A stretch of DNA of 30,834 bases from Corallochytrium limacisporum (lineage: Eukaryota > Opisthokonta), in the NCBI GenBank assembly GCA_002811645.1, contig PDIP01000063.1, forward strand, positions 225,083 to 255,916, in the 5' to 3' direction. Both the position numbers and the translations under genes were made by a program. The stretch's first letter is position 1, and every line of letters starts with the position of its first letter. The notes under the pieces are model-generated. The model saw nothing but the letters and a program-made list of their open reading frames with translations, had not been told where the DNA came from and searched no databases. Shown here one piece after another: positions 1 through 9,383 of this stretch.

Positions 1-10
1 CCCCCCCCCC
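1..10. repeat. Poly-C run at window start
   Basis: The window opens with ten C residues. The opposite end also finishes in a long C run, so the window is plausibly a complete contig whose assembly stopped at homopolymers. No telomeric repeat array is seen here. Confidence 0.8.
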
Positions 11-228
11 AATCCCATCCATTTTTTATTGCCGTAAATGTTCATAGCGCGCAGACTTGAGAAGAAATGCGTTCCCACATTCACTACCACACTGCCTTTT
101 TAATACAGAAAATGGGGAAGAGAGAGGAGGAGAAATGGGGAAGAGACCGGAGTGATTTTGCTTACCTTTTTATTCTGTTCTTTTCCCAGCTTTTCATATA
201 TTTCATTGGTCGATGATTTTGGTGCCTC

Positions 229-342
229 TGCGTGTGCGTACGCGTGTGCGTGTGTGCGTGTGTGCGTGTGTGCGTGTGTGCGTGTGTGCGTGTGTGCGTG
301 TGTGCGTGTGTGCGTGTGTGCGTGTGTGCGTGTGTGTGTGTG
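229..342. repeat. Alternating purine-pyrimidine octamer repeat
   Basis: About 114 bases alternate strictly between pyrimidine and purine. Most of the tract is a tandem octamer of TGTGTGCG type, ending in plain (GT)n. Alternating GT/GC sequence of this length is the classic substrate for left-handed Z-DNA. Reading frames through it give only periodic Cys/Val/Arg or His/Thr peptides and are not genes. Confidence 0.9.
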
Positions 343-1110
343 GGAAGGGGGGGCAAGATAAAGGAAACAGAGGCTCTCGCTCTCTACGTGTCTCTCTGTG
401 TCACTCCGCTAACTCTCTCCACACACACACACAGCGCGCCAAAGGGAAAGTTTTGGTTTTCTTCTTCTTAATTTTTTTTATTTGTTGGCGGAGAATTTTC
501 CCGAACAAGTCAATCAGTCCATGGCCATGTAAAGTACCAAAAGCTAAGAGCGTGTGTAAAAAAGTGTGGTGTTTTTATTGTTGCGTGATGATTAAGAAAG
601 GGGGGGCGGGAGGGGCCGGGTCTTTTGCGGGTCTCCCAGGGTCCTGCTTTTTAGTCATTTTTTTGAATGCCTGTTTTCCTTGGTCCTGCTTAGGTTTTCT
701 TTTGGGGGGGGTCGGTCTGTGCTTTGGGTCTTGGGTCCTTTTTCCCTGATAGTTTCTCTTCTCCCCTGGTGAGGGGGGGGGTTTTTTGTGGTAGGTAGAT
801 AGGTGCGGGGAGGTCCAAATGGAGTCAAGTCAACGTGTTCGGTCGGCCCAATCTTTTCGTTTTTTTAGCCTCGGTGGTAACCCAAAATAGAGAGCCGAAA
901 GGAAAAGTGGGGAGCCAGGGAGTTTGGAGAGGGACCTGCAAGCAGGGCAAGAGCCAGCGAGCGAGAAAAGCAAAAAGAAATATTAACAACAAGAACCAGA
1001 AAATGAGATATATGGCAGTGGTACAGAACAACAAAGAAAGGCAAAAAATAGGAGATGAATGTATCAAAAGCGGAATGAACCGGACGAAAAAGGGAGGGCC
1101 GTGACCTCTT
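343..1110. other. Gene-free stretch, G- and T-rich simple sequence
   Basis: Apart from the small AC repeat, this stretch holds G-runs, T-runs and mixed low-complexity sequence. No reading frame shows a recognisable domain or balanced composition, and I see no RNA gene. Confidence 0.5.
420..434. repeat. Short (AC)n microsatellite
   Basis: A pure run of about seven AC dinucleotides follows a CT-rich stretch. It is one of many simple repeats in the first 4 kb. Confidence 0.8.
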
Positions 1111-1114
1111 CCTT

Positions 1115-1135
1115 CCCCCCCCCCCCCCCGGGGGG
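1115..1135. repeat. C15-G6 homopolymer junction
   Basis: Fifteen C residues (1115-1129) run directly into six G residues (1130-1135), which can fold as a C/G hairpin. A second, symmetrical C/G junction lies at 5845-5866. Either could be a real palindrome or an artefact where sequences ending in homopolymers were joined. Confidence 0.85.
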
Positions 1136-1179
1136 CGGAGCGGGCCCCACCACAGACACACACCCCGCGCACGCAAGAC

Positions 1180-2260
1180 TGAAACGCCTCGCTCTCTCTC
1201 TCTGTGTCTCTCTCTGCCCGGCACATCTCCAGTACATAATATATGGGCACTTTGCAGACGGACACGCACGTCAGGGGACATGCGTACGGCTGGCCCTTGG
1301 CCCGTGTCGCTTTCCCTCTTGCCCTTTTCGAATTCTCTCTTTCCCCGTCTGCCCTGGCTCTCCTGGCGCCCCCTCACCCCCCCTCCCTCCTGAAAAAATT
1401 CCTTGTTCTTTCTTTTTTTTTCTTTTGCTTAGGGCTCGGTGTGTTCTCTACTGTCTGTGCGTACCTAACCTATGCTCAACCATGATTTTGTCATCTACCT
1501 TTTTTCTATTCTTTCAGGTCCGTGTTCCTACTGAGCACGTCAGTTGGAGAGCTGTACCGTACTTTCACTATGCATCTAGAAAACTTAGAAAAAATCATTA
1601 GAACCGCAAGGACACTGGAGAGAAAAAGGAAAGAGAAGAGAGAGAGAGAGAGAGAGCGACAGAGGAAGGAGTGTAGAGAAAGTGGGGTGGGGATGCAAGC
1701 GCCAGTTTTCTCTCTCTCTCTTTTTTTTTATAATCTTCTTCTTCTTCTTCTTTTATTTCCTTCTTTGGGCCACGACGTTTTATGTTTTTTCTTCTTCTTC
1801 TACTGCTTCCTTTTTTTTTCCTTTCTTTTTCTTTGCCGTTTGGTTAATTTCCCTTGGCCCCTTCGTCCCTCCCGCTTTCCCTTTCCTTTATTAACCGATA
1901 GAGTCCGTCAACACTCACGTCTGTTTTTCACCGATAATCATCAGTTTTGTCTCTCTCTCTCTCCTTTACTCTCTCTTGCTCTGCCTACGGTACTTGGGTG
2001 GTCGAGTTGGATCCCCTTCTTTTTTCTGATGTTCTCATCTGTTTTTGTGTTGTGTGCAATTATTCCGGCTCAACCACTACCAAACCCACGGCACCTAACA
2101 ACTCGTCTGCGCGGCGGTGTGTCACGAGAGGCAACGCGCCCACGCACAAAACACACACACACACACACACACTCTCTCTCTCTATCTCTCTATCTCTCTC
2201 AGCCCGCGCAACTGACCCATCTCTCTCTCTCTCTCTCAGAGTGTTCGCTGGTGAATAAGG
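1180..2260. repeat. Polypyrimidine-rich region with (CT)n and (AC)n
   Basis: The + strand is strongly pyrimidine-biased, most of all at about 1705-2040. It contains CT, CTT and T runs, an (AC)n block at about 2152-2171 and (CT)n blocks at about 2171-2200 and 2219-2237. A short (GA)n block near 1637-1655 interrupts it on the opposite strand sense. Long reading frames through it are low-complexity Ser/Leu/Phe or Arg/Glu translations with no domain. Confidence 0.7.
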
Positions 2261-2372
2261 CCGGAAAGGAGACAGCCAAGAGAGCGCCGCCGTCACTCGG
2301 ACACCACCACGCGACCGGCGCACACGCTCTCCAAAAGGGACTATACTTATTTTTCTTTCTCTACACAAGAAG

Positions 2373-2375
<3 letters not shown>

Positions 2376-2403
<28 letters not shown>
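2376..2403. repeat. (GA)n microsatellite
   Basis: About 14 GA dinucleotides. The strand sense is opposite to the CT blocks just upstream, so the polypurine strand switches between neighbouring tracts. Confidence 0.9.
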
Positions 2404-2408
<5 letters not shown>

Positions 2409-2918
2409 AGGCTAAGGACGGATAGAGAATTCGGACACGACGCACTTTGAGCCAGTTCGCACCGGGGACCCGGACCACCCAGCTGGCCTGCCACATGCAC
2501 ACGGACTGATAGCGGGAGAATGGTGGCATTGGGAAGGGGGGGTGAGGTGTAGTAATAATGGACAAAGGACAATTTAGAAAATGAAACAAAAAAATGAAAG
2601 GTAGCAAAAAAGAACGACGTTTTATATCCCCCCTTTCTATCCAATTTTTATTTACTTCTCTCTCTCTCTCTCTGTTCTTGGGGTATCTCAGTACTGGCAC
2701 TATGGACGGGAGGAAAAGGCGAGAGTGCGAGGAACTCAAAATTCGGGGATAAGGAAGAAAACGAATAAAAAGCACAATAAACAAAGCAAGGCCCCGGGGC
2801 AAGGACGGGAGGTCGAAAATTTGAAACTTCTTTTTGCCACGCTCTTCGTAGAGAACATTTGATACTTTCATTATAGAGAATGCTACACAGCGAACAGCAG
2901 CAAGCAAGGGAAGGGGGG
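2404..2918. other. Gene-free spacer between GA tracts
   Basis: Mixed A- and G-rich sequence with a short CT run near 2657-2673. No supportable gene, RNA or site is seen. Confidence 0.45.
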
Positions 2919-2926
2919 TGTGTGTG

Positions 2927-2964
<38 letters not shown>
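2919..2964. repeat. (GT)n-(GA)n compound microsatellite
   Basis: About five GT units (2919-2928) run straight into about 18 GA units (2929-2964). Confidence 0.9.
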
Positions 2965-2967
<3 letters not shown>

Positions 2968-3260
2968 GTCGACGTTTGTGGGAGGAGGGGCTCGTCTGTG
3001 TAACCCGTCCATGAAAAATTGCATAGGTTTTTCGTAGCAAATGTGCGCGTTCCCCTTTCCTCCCCCTCTTCCGAGCCCAGAGATGATTTTAAAAAAAAAA
3101 CAAAAGAAAAAGAAAATAGCGAGAAAGGCACCGCGTGGCCTCTGAACTCTCTTCGGTTTCTCGCTCACGGGGTCCCCCCCCTCCGCCTTTCTTCAATTAA
3201 TCTTAAGCGGCCGTGGTTCAGACGCTGTGAGCTCCGCAGTCGTCCTTGTGTGTGTCTCTC

Positions 3261-3303
3261 TGTGCGTGTGCGCGCGTGCGTGCGTGCGTGTGTGTGTGTG
3301 TGT
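3261..3303. repeat. Alternating TG/CG tract
   Basis: About 43 bases of strict pyrimidine-purine alternation with TGCG units, ending in (GT)n. Like the tract near 229-342, it is Z-DNA-prone. Confidence 0.85.
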
Positions 3304-3778
3304 CGGGTACGTGGTTGTAGTGTCGTCTTGCGGGAGTGTTTTGCCTCTTCAAAATCTCCCAACCAAACAGTCCCGGAATGTTTGCTTCCGGTGTGTGTGT
3401 GTGTGTGACGTTGAGGGAGGTTTGGTGTGTTTCATCGTTTAAGCGAGATCGGGACCGTTAATCGGCACATGGATGGCAGTTCACCATGTCCAACAAAAAC
3501 ATTGACTTGACCCTTTGGCTTGGAGAGAGAGAGAGAGGACCGGCCGCACTGAAAACCGAACGAATTGCAACGGGGTAAGCACGCCAAAAAACGCACGCAG
3601 TAAAACGAAAAATGAAACCAACTGACATCCCTCTGGCTCTCGAAAAGAACTAAAAAAGCCACATTGCACAGCAGCCGTAGCAAGCATCACGTTCTAACCA
3701 CACCAGGGGAGGGGACGCAACCATACGAAACGGAGATCGGCTGCCTTTTTGGCAGCATCTTCCGTGTCCGGTACGCAA

Positions 3779-3780
3779 AT

Positions 3781-3835
<55 letters not shown>

Positions 3836-3838
3836 CAT
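3779..3838. repeat. Long (CA)n microsatellite
   Basis: An essentially pure CA repeat of about 26 units, with alternating flanks, makes 60 alternating bases. It is the longest pure dinucleotide repeat on this side of the window. Nearby sequence at 3841-3856 has further interrupted ACA/ATA repeats. Confidence 0.95.
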
Positions 3839-5364
3839 TCATACACACATACATATTTGCAGAGAATGACAAAGATAACAGATCAATGCGTTGTGAAGCA
3901 TGAATGCTTCCTTGTCAGGACGAGCATGACCTGCCTTTGATTGGCAAGCGGCTGCGTGTACGGACGGAGAGATCGAACTAATTGCCAAAGGAACCCACAT
4001 ACTACTACAAGGCACATCTAAACACAGATGAAAAACCAAAGCGAACCCAAATGCGCTCTCAATGAAGGGCTCTCCGCTCTCGGGGTGTAGTGTGGTGGAA
4101 CGGGGACGTCGGTCCCGTTCTGCGGGCTCAATCTATACTCTATCCGTGCACATTTCGGGATGATTGATAAGCGAATGAATGAATAAAGAGCCGGGTAAGG
4201 GGGGAATTTGGGAAGTGGCTAAGCTGATGAAGAGGCAAGATTCCTGGTTAATTTTGACCCAGGCCAGCCGTAGCACACGTTCAACGAGCTGAGACGCAAA
4301 TCAGTCGTCAGACCTCGGCCATGGGACAAGGGAACGACATGCTCCCCATCGTACGCGTCCGTACAGACTGGGTCCCGGGATTGGGGTCCAACGGTCTAGT
4401 ACGGACGGCTGTGTAATCATAGATTGGGTCCGAGAGATGCCCGGGAAACAAGCAAACCCATGAGTGTACAGGTGAAGTATGACAGTGAGGACGATGAAGC
4501 GCAACATACATGGTAGGTACCCGAAGCAGGCCATAAATACTCATATAGATATAGACGCAGCCTGCGCATGATGCCTCCTACCGGTATTCATGCGACTAAT
4601 TGCATCGGCTGGGTCTAGTTGTGGTCCGGCTGCGCACATCACCGTACATGCAGAGACCATGTTGCATCAGTTTTGGAGATGGATGGTTCTCTCCCGGTTG
4701 GCAATATTGAGAAAGTGATGCTGTCCGAAGGATGACGATGTTGGGGAATGATGGCGGGGCTATATCGATGCACCAACTCGAGAAACTCGGCTTGTGGACA
4801 TGCCCCTCCTTACAGTTGGTCCGTATGCCGGATGCGACAGAAAGTTTTGTGCCTCCTAGGGGCACCCTTTCCTTTCCGTTACCCTAGTCACTCCGGGCCA
4901 CAGGCGAGGCACATAGTGCTTGCCAAAGCTGTCAGATCCGGCCGCGTCGACAAGTACACTGCCGCAGTCCCCCCGGGGAGGGGGAGGCGAGGGGGGCCCA
5001 ACGCCATGGATGTGTGTGACAGGCCACCTGGTCTGAACGGTGATGTCTCTCGGTCAGTTAACCCCCTTTTCGAAACCTCATCTCTAACACTGTGGGCCAT
5101 TGGGTAGTAGTTTCTTGAGCCATGGCCAAAATGTTGCTCGGGCGTCGTTTACTCCGTCGTTTCTAAATGGCATTTCTTAGTGCCGCAGTCTAATGTTGCA
5201 CCGGAGCATCCAAACCCTGATCATTACGTCATCAAGGCATGAACAGGCATAACCAGTGACTGGGATTCGAGAGCAGTGAGACAAACCAACACCTGGCGCA
5301 TAGCCAGCCGCGAGCGATGAGGATGAGGCAAAGAGTGGCCGCCGGGTATGCTGCAGAGGTCCGC

Positions 5365-5427
5365 GTGTATGTTCCACTAGGTGCCGTGTATGATGCACTA
5401 GGTGTTGTGTATGATCCAGTAGGTGGT
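5365..5427 (+). repeat. Three-copy 21-bp tandem repeat
   Basis: Three adjacent 21-base units start at 5365, 5386 and 5407. Each begins GTGTATG and contains a (C/G)TAGGTG core. A truncated fourth unit follows. The unit is a multiple of three and stays open on the + strand as seven-residue repeats beginning Val-Tyr, within an open frame of 72 codons from 5317. That frame is too short and isolated to call as a gene. Confidence 0.75.
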
Positions 5428-5844
5428 GTTGTATGGCGCACACCGCTGCGGATAGAGGGGGCTTACACATTCGGTGTTGAACCCCTCCCCGCACAACCTC
5501 TAAAATACACCAAACCAATGTGTTGTGTTTATTAATTGCGCGATGCGAGGCGTCGGGCCTGCAATTGAATCCCACGCAATTAAAAATTTGATTTTCAAGA
5601 GCAGTATTGTCAGTATTGATCGGACAGCAATCAATGATGATTTGCTTGTGGCCGCATAGTAACAGTACTGCAACTCGGTTGGGCTGGGGCAAACAAAAAG
5701 GGCGGTGGAAGATACGGGGCGGTGGCGGAATTTGTTAGATTCTGGTGCTGAGCAAAGGGGGGACGGGTGACCCGGGGGTGGGGGGCTGGAGCAGGTGAGT
5801 ACTGCAGTGTAATAAAGAAGGGGAGCCCTCGGGAGGGCTGGGAA

Positions 5845-5866
5845 CCCCCCCCCCCGGGGGGGGGGG
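5845..5866. repeat. Perfect C11G11 palindrome
   Basis: Eleven C residues (5845-5855) are followed directly by eleven G residues (5856-5866). Just upstream, at about 5824-5839, AGCCCT and AGGGCT form a small hairpin around a CGGG loop. The structure could extrude as a cruciform or form G-quadruplex/i-motif, or it may mark an artificial join of poly-C-ended sequences. Confidence 0.9.
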
Positions 5867-7147
5867 CTGCAATCCGTATCCTTTTTCCGTTATGCTCCAA
5901 GTGGTATCATCATCCTGGACCATCATCCCAATCATCATCAACGGAACATAGGAAGAAAGATCCAGGGATTGTAGGCTGGCTGTCTGTACATACTTCATAG
6001 TAGTATAATTGGATGACAACATGTGGTGGCGTTGAAAGACAGCGGTGCGCTGCTGGGCTAAGTCGGCAAAGGACCAGTCCATCGTCTCATCATCGGTTTC
6101 AGCATCATGAGGACTGTGCTCGCATAGTGCGACGCAGACACAATCCACAGCAGTTGTCATGCCACACCAACTTGAATCACATGTCAAGTGTTGTTGCCAA
6201 ACTTTCTAGGATGGTCCCGCTGAAGTCTGAGAGTTTGCTTTCTCCCAGGGCAACCAGTGCGTCCGCATTCCTCGCAGAACCGTCTTAGGTGCTCGGATTC
6301 GGTATAGAGTAACAACGGCGACATCAACATCATTAAGCAAATTCGGAGTATTTCGGGCCAAAACACGCCTCCAGGTACACAGCCAGAACAAGCCATCCAC
6401 CCAGCCCAACTCTGTTTTGGTTGCTCCTTGGCTGGAGGCACACACTACGAAGACCCATCGTAAACACAATGGAAAGGAATCCATTTCTGGCCGAGTGTGC
6501 GTTTGTGCTGGGACGTCCATAGTTAATGTACTCAAACCGGGTTCGAAAAATTGACATGGTGGGCTGATTTTGAACATCATCAACAGTTTGCTCGCGGAAT
6601 TTGGATGCCTAAAGAGCCGTCACCACCACTGCTTCCATCATTTTCGTTTTCGGAGCAGAACAGCACATTCGCACATCCTTAAGTGTTCTCTATACAATAT
6701 GGGCAATTTTCAATCTGTTAATTTATGTTTCTTCAGTTTTTGGACCGTTGAGATACGCTGCACATGGAGAACAATCACGATGTTCGCAATGACTTTTAGC
6801 ATGCTGTTTGTTGATGGCCCTTTGTCAGTGCTGGCTCGCATACTAAAAGACTGAAAAAGAGGAAACATCCGTTCTGCGCCAGCACAGAAAAATGTGATCG
6901 TAGCATGACATCCACGGCACACTTTTGCCAATCTATTCTCTTGATCGGGTCTTGCATGGCACCTTCAATCGCTCGCATTTTCATTAAAGTCATTGGGAAA
7001 TGTTTGCCCCGGTTAGCACGGTGCTGTATGGCCGCTGCCGATCGGAGCAAGTGATAAGCAAAAGCTGGGTGGCACATGAGGAGACACCACACAGATCGAG
7101 ATACACAGTGAGCCACGAGAGCCAGAAAGTGAGAGAGAACAGAGAGA

Positions 7148-7180
7148 GAGACACACACTCACACACACGCACACACACAC
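7148..7180. repeat. (AC)n-rich block
   Basis: Interrupted (AC)n (ACACACTCACACACACGC type) precedes the long GA tracts. Confidence 0.75.
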
Positions 7181-7222
7181 AGCGGAGAGCCGCGAAGCAG
7201 ACAGACTGAGAGGTGAACAGGG

Positions 7223-7224
<2 letters not shown>

Positions 7225-7264
<40 letters not shown>

Positions 7265-7272
7265 GAGTGTGT

Positions 7273-7320
<48 letters not shown>

Positions 7321-7338
7321 TGTGTGTGTGTGTGTGTG
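7225..7338. repeat. (GA)n-(GT)n compound microsatellite
   Basis: Two long GA runs (about 7225-7258 and 7275-7318) are separated by a short GT element and followed by (GT)n to about 7338. The polypurine run can form triplex (H-DNA) and the GT end Z-DNA. Reading frames through it are Arg/Glu or Ser/Leu repeats with no coding value. Confidence 0.9.
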
Positions 7339-7456
7339 AGCGCGAGGAAGAGAAAAAAAAGAGCGAGAGAGCAACAAACACAGACACAGACACGCGGAGG
7401 GAGAGAGACAGACGTTGAGACACCACAGCGAGACAGGGAATGAAACACGGGGAGAC

Positions 7457-7457
<1 letters not shown>

Positions 7458-7489
<32 letters not shown>
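7458..7489. repeat. (GA)n microsatellite
   Basis: About 16 GA units. The surrounding 7340-7560 is also purine-rich. Confidence 0.9.
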
Positions 7490-7492
<3 letters not shown>

Positions 7493-8002
7493 GACGGAGG
7501 GAGGAAGGAAAGGTGAGACGGAGCCCACAGGGCTGACGGAGAGTGAGAAAGCGCAAGGCGGCCGCTTGGGGGGACAGGAGGCGGCTTGCGCCCGGGCGTT
7601 GGGCGGTAGACCCCCTGCCACTTTTCACAACCACTCACGGTCGCTCCCGGTTTCGGTACTTTTACAATGAAAATGGGGCTATTTTGGGCTCCCCTGAGCG
7701 GTTGAAAAGTTCAGGGTCCCCTACCACACCGTGCGTGTTGTGTGCGAGAGAGCTCTCGCTCGCTCGTCGACGAAGTCTGCTGGTCTCTCTCGTTTTACGT
7801 TGCTCGCGTCGAGACCCACCACTTCAACGAGAGCAACGTATGGCGATCTGAACATGACCTTGCTTCCCGTTTTGAGTGCGACGGACAGCGGCCGACCCAC
7901 CAAGTTGCTCCGGGTCCCCCTGAGGCCTACTCCTTGTTCCAATTTTGTCGAAGGACGAAAGTGGGAGAATGTGACGGAAAACGAACCCAAGTCAAATAGA
8001 CC

Positions 8003-8027
8003 TTTTTCAGTAGTGAAAGTACTGAAA
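8003..8027. repeat. Dispersed GTACTGAAA motif, copy A
   Basis: This is the fullest copy of a recurring motif, with TTTCAG followed by TAGTGAAAGT and ACTGAAA. A copy at 8311-8333 matches 20 of 23 positions. Shorter or inverted versions occur at 8231-8246, 8990-9000, 11944-11964, 12048-12061, 12311-12329 and 22481-22490. Confidence 0.7.
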
Positions 8028-8310
8028 TCTTCGGATTTTTTGGGCAACGGGTCCTCCGCAGGGCCGAGTGTACGTACTGCGCGGGCATACACTGGACTCG
8101 GAGCGGAGCCAGTCCAAATGGTCCGTCCGTCCCAGGGTGAAGTCACACGGGAACTAAGGCGAAGGGCCGAGTTGTCCCAAATACGGAAAAGTGGATTTCA
8201 TTCTTGAAATATGTAATTTGATTATATATAATGAAAGTACTTTTTGATTTTTGATTCATCTCTTAATTTTTATATTTTGAAGCTTATTCCAAGTCTGCGG
8301 AATGACCCCG

Positions 8311-8334
8311 TTTCGGTGGTGAATGTACTGAAAA
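8311..8334. repeat. Dispersed GTACTGAAA motif, copy B
   Basis: Aligned with the copy at 8003-8027, only three positions of 23 differ: A to G twice and A to T once. The two lie about 300 bases apart in direct orientation. Confidence 0.7.
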
Positions 8335-9319
8335 GGCCGGCGGGCAGCCCTGCCGGATGAGTGTACTTGAATCGCGTGGTGGCGAAATAATTTTCAAATT
8401 CTTCGCCGAGCGTTCATTTTTGGCACTCACCCCGGGGTTCTCAGCCCGTCAGGCCCTACAGTACGGCAAATCAGGTCCAACGGGCCCCACCCCTCCTGAA
8501 CCACTCTTCCGCCCGACCTCCTTCCAACCTCCCTGGGTGTTTTCTTAGGTCCATCGCGTACTGCAGTACAAATGCACTGAGAATGTGAGCCAAATGGCGA
8601 TATCGCCCAGGTTGGTACATTAAGTACTGAGGATGCCACTCGCCAACGACGGGGCCTCTTCCACGCACGGTCGGAAACGACGGCTACCTAAGGACAACAG
8701 ATGCGGATCATCGCTGAGTCGCGAACACTAAAGCAATAACAAGCCATTATCTGGAAGGTCGATCCAACTTGGATATCAGTACATTGACTATGGCAGCGGG
8801 CCTACAGGCCCCCCTTGACATGCTAGAGCATCCAAGTCTGAGGCTACTGTGATAGACGGGAGTGGAGGCCGGCCCAAAGGAAAGAATGAGTGTTAATTTT
8901 TTTTTGTAGCTGGGGACGAGGAATCCTCTGGCCCACTGCTCAGGTAGTGAATGTGCCACAAAATGTACCAAACTGCCAAAACCTGCAGTTTCGGTACTGA
9001 GCCACGAAGGTAAAACAACTCCCCGATACCACCACAACCCAAAACGGCCACTTTTTGGCCCCTCAGTTTCACCATAGAGGGGCCCATTTTTCCTGCAGTT
9101 TTGGCCCCCATCCCTGCTGCTCCTCCGCCGTTTTCGTCCCCTGTCCGAGGGCCAGCGCCCAACCCTCCACTGCCAGAACTGCACACAAATTCCTCATCCG
9201 TCGGCAATTTGCTGAGCGGTTGAGGGACAGAAGAGGTGCGGCACAGGGTTCAGCGGGCGAGATTTTGCGCTTCCGACCGACACGGCGCCAAATTTTTGGC
9301 CTCTCAGGACCCGCTTTAT

Positions 9320-9383
9320 GGATCGAAAGGGATAAATGGGCTGCAAAACGGACCGCCTAACCCATCGATATGGGATCGAAAGG
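9320..9383. repeat. Dispersed GGATCGAAAGG motif pair
   Basis: GGATCGAAAGGG begins at 9320 and GGGATCGAAAGG at 9372. The inverted form CCTTTCGATCC lies at 9502-9512, and a variant with one extra A lies at 12740-12752. The first and last copies share a flanking TATGG, so homology extends beyond the core. Confidence 0.55.

Larger units (their letters stand above)
3839..7130. other. Gene-free region, mostly unique sequence
   Basis: This 3.3-kb stretch is less repetitive than its flanks. The longest open frames are about 150-170 codons, occur on both strands, and show no recognisable domain. It contains a 9-bp inverted repeat, CGTCCGTAC at 4356-4364 and GTACGGACG at 4399-4407, a 21-bp tandem repeat at 5365-5427, and a C11G11 palindrome. 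No tRNA-type A and B boxes were found. A gene split by many introns cannot be excluded by eye, but the three confident genes nearby have none. Confidence 0.4.

Noticed and set aside
1522-2415. 297-codon plus-strand frame
   Set aside because: It runs through CT, T and AC simple repeats. The Ser/Leu/Phe/His composition reflects the repeats, not selection.
2347-3168. 273-codon minus-strand frame
   Set aside because: It is built from (CT)n and T-rich tracts read as Ser-Leu repeats, with no domain.
4356-4407. 9-bp inverted repeat CGTCCGTAC/GTACGGACG
   Set aside because: It is perfect but short, with a 34-base loop and no flanking target duplication or gene, so it is probably chance.
6990-7634. 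214-codon minus-strand frame
   Set aside because: It is Ser-Leu and His-Thr repeats from (GA)n and (GT)n microsatellites.
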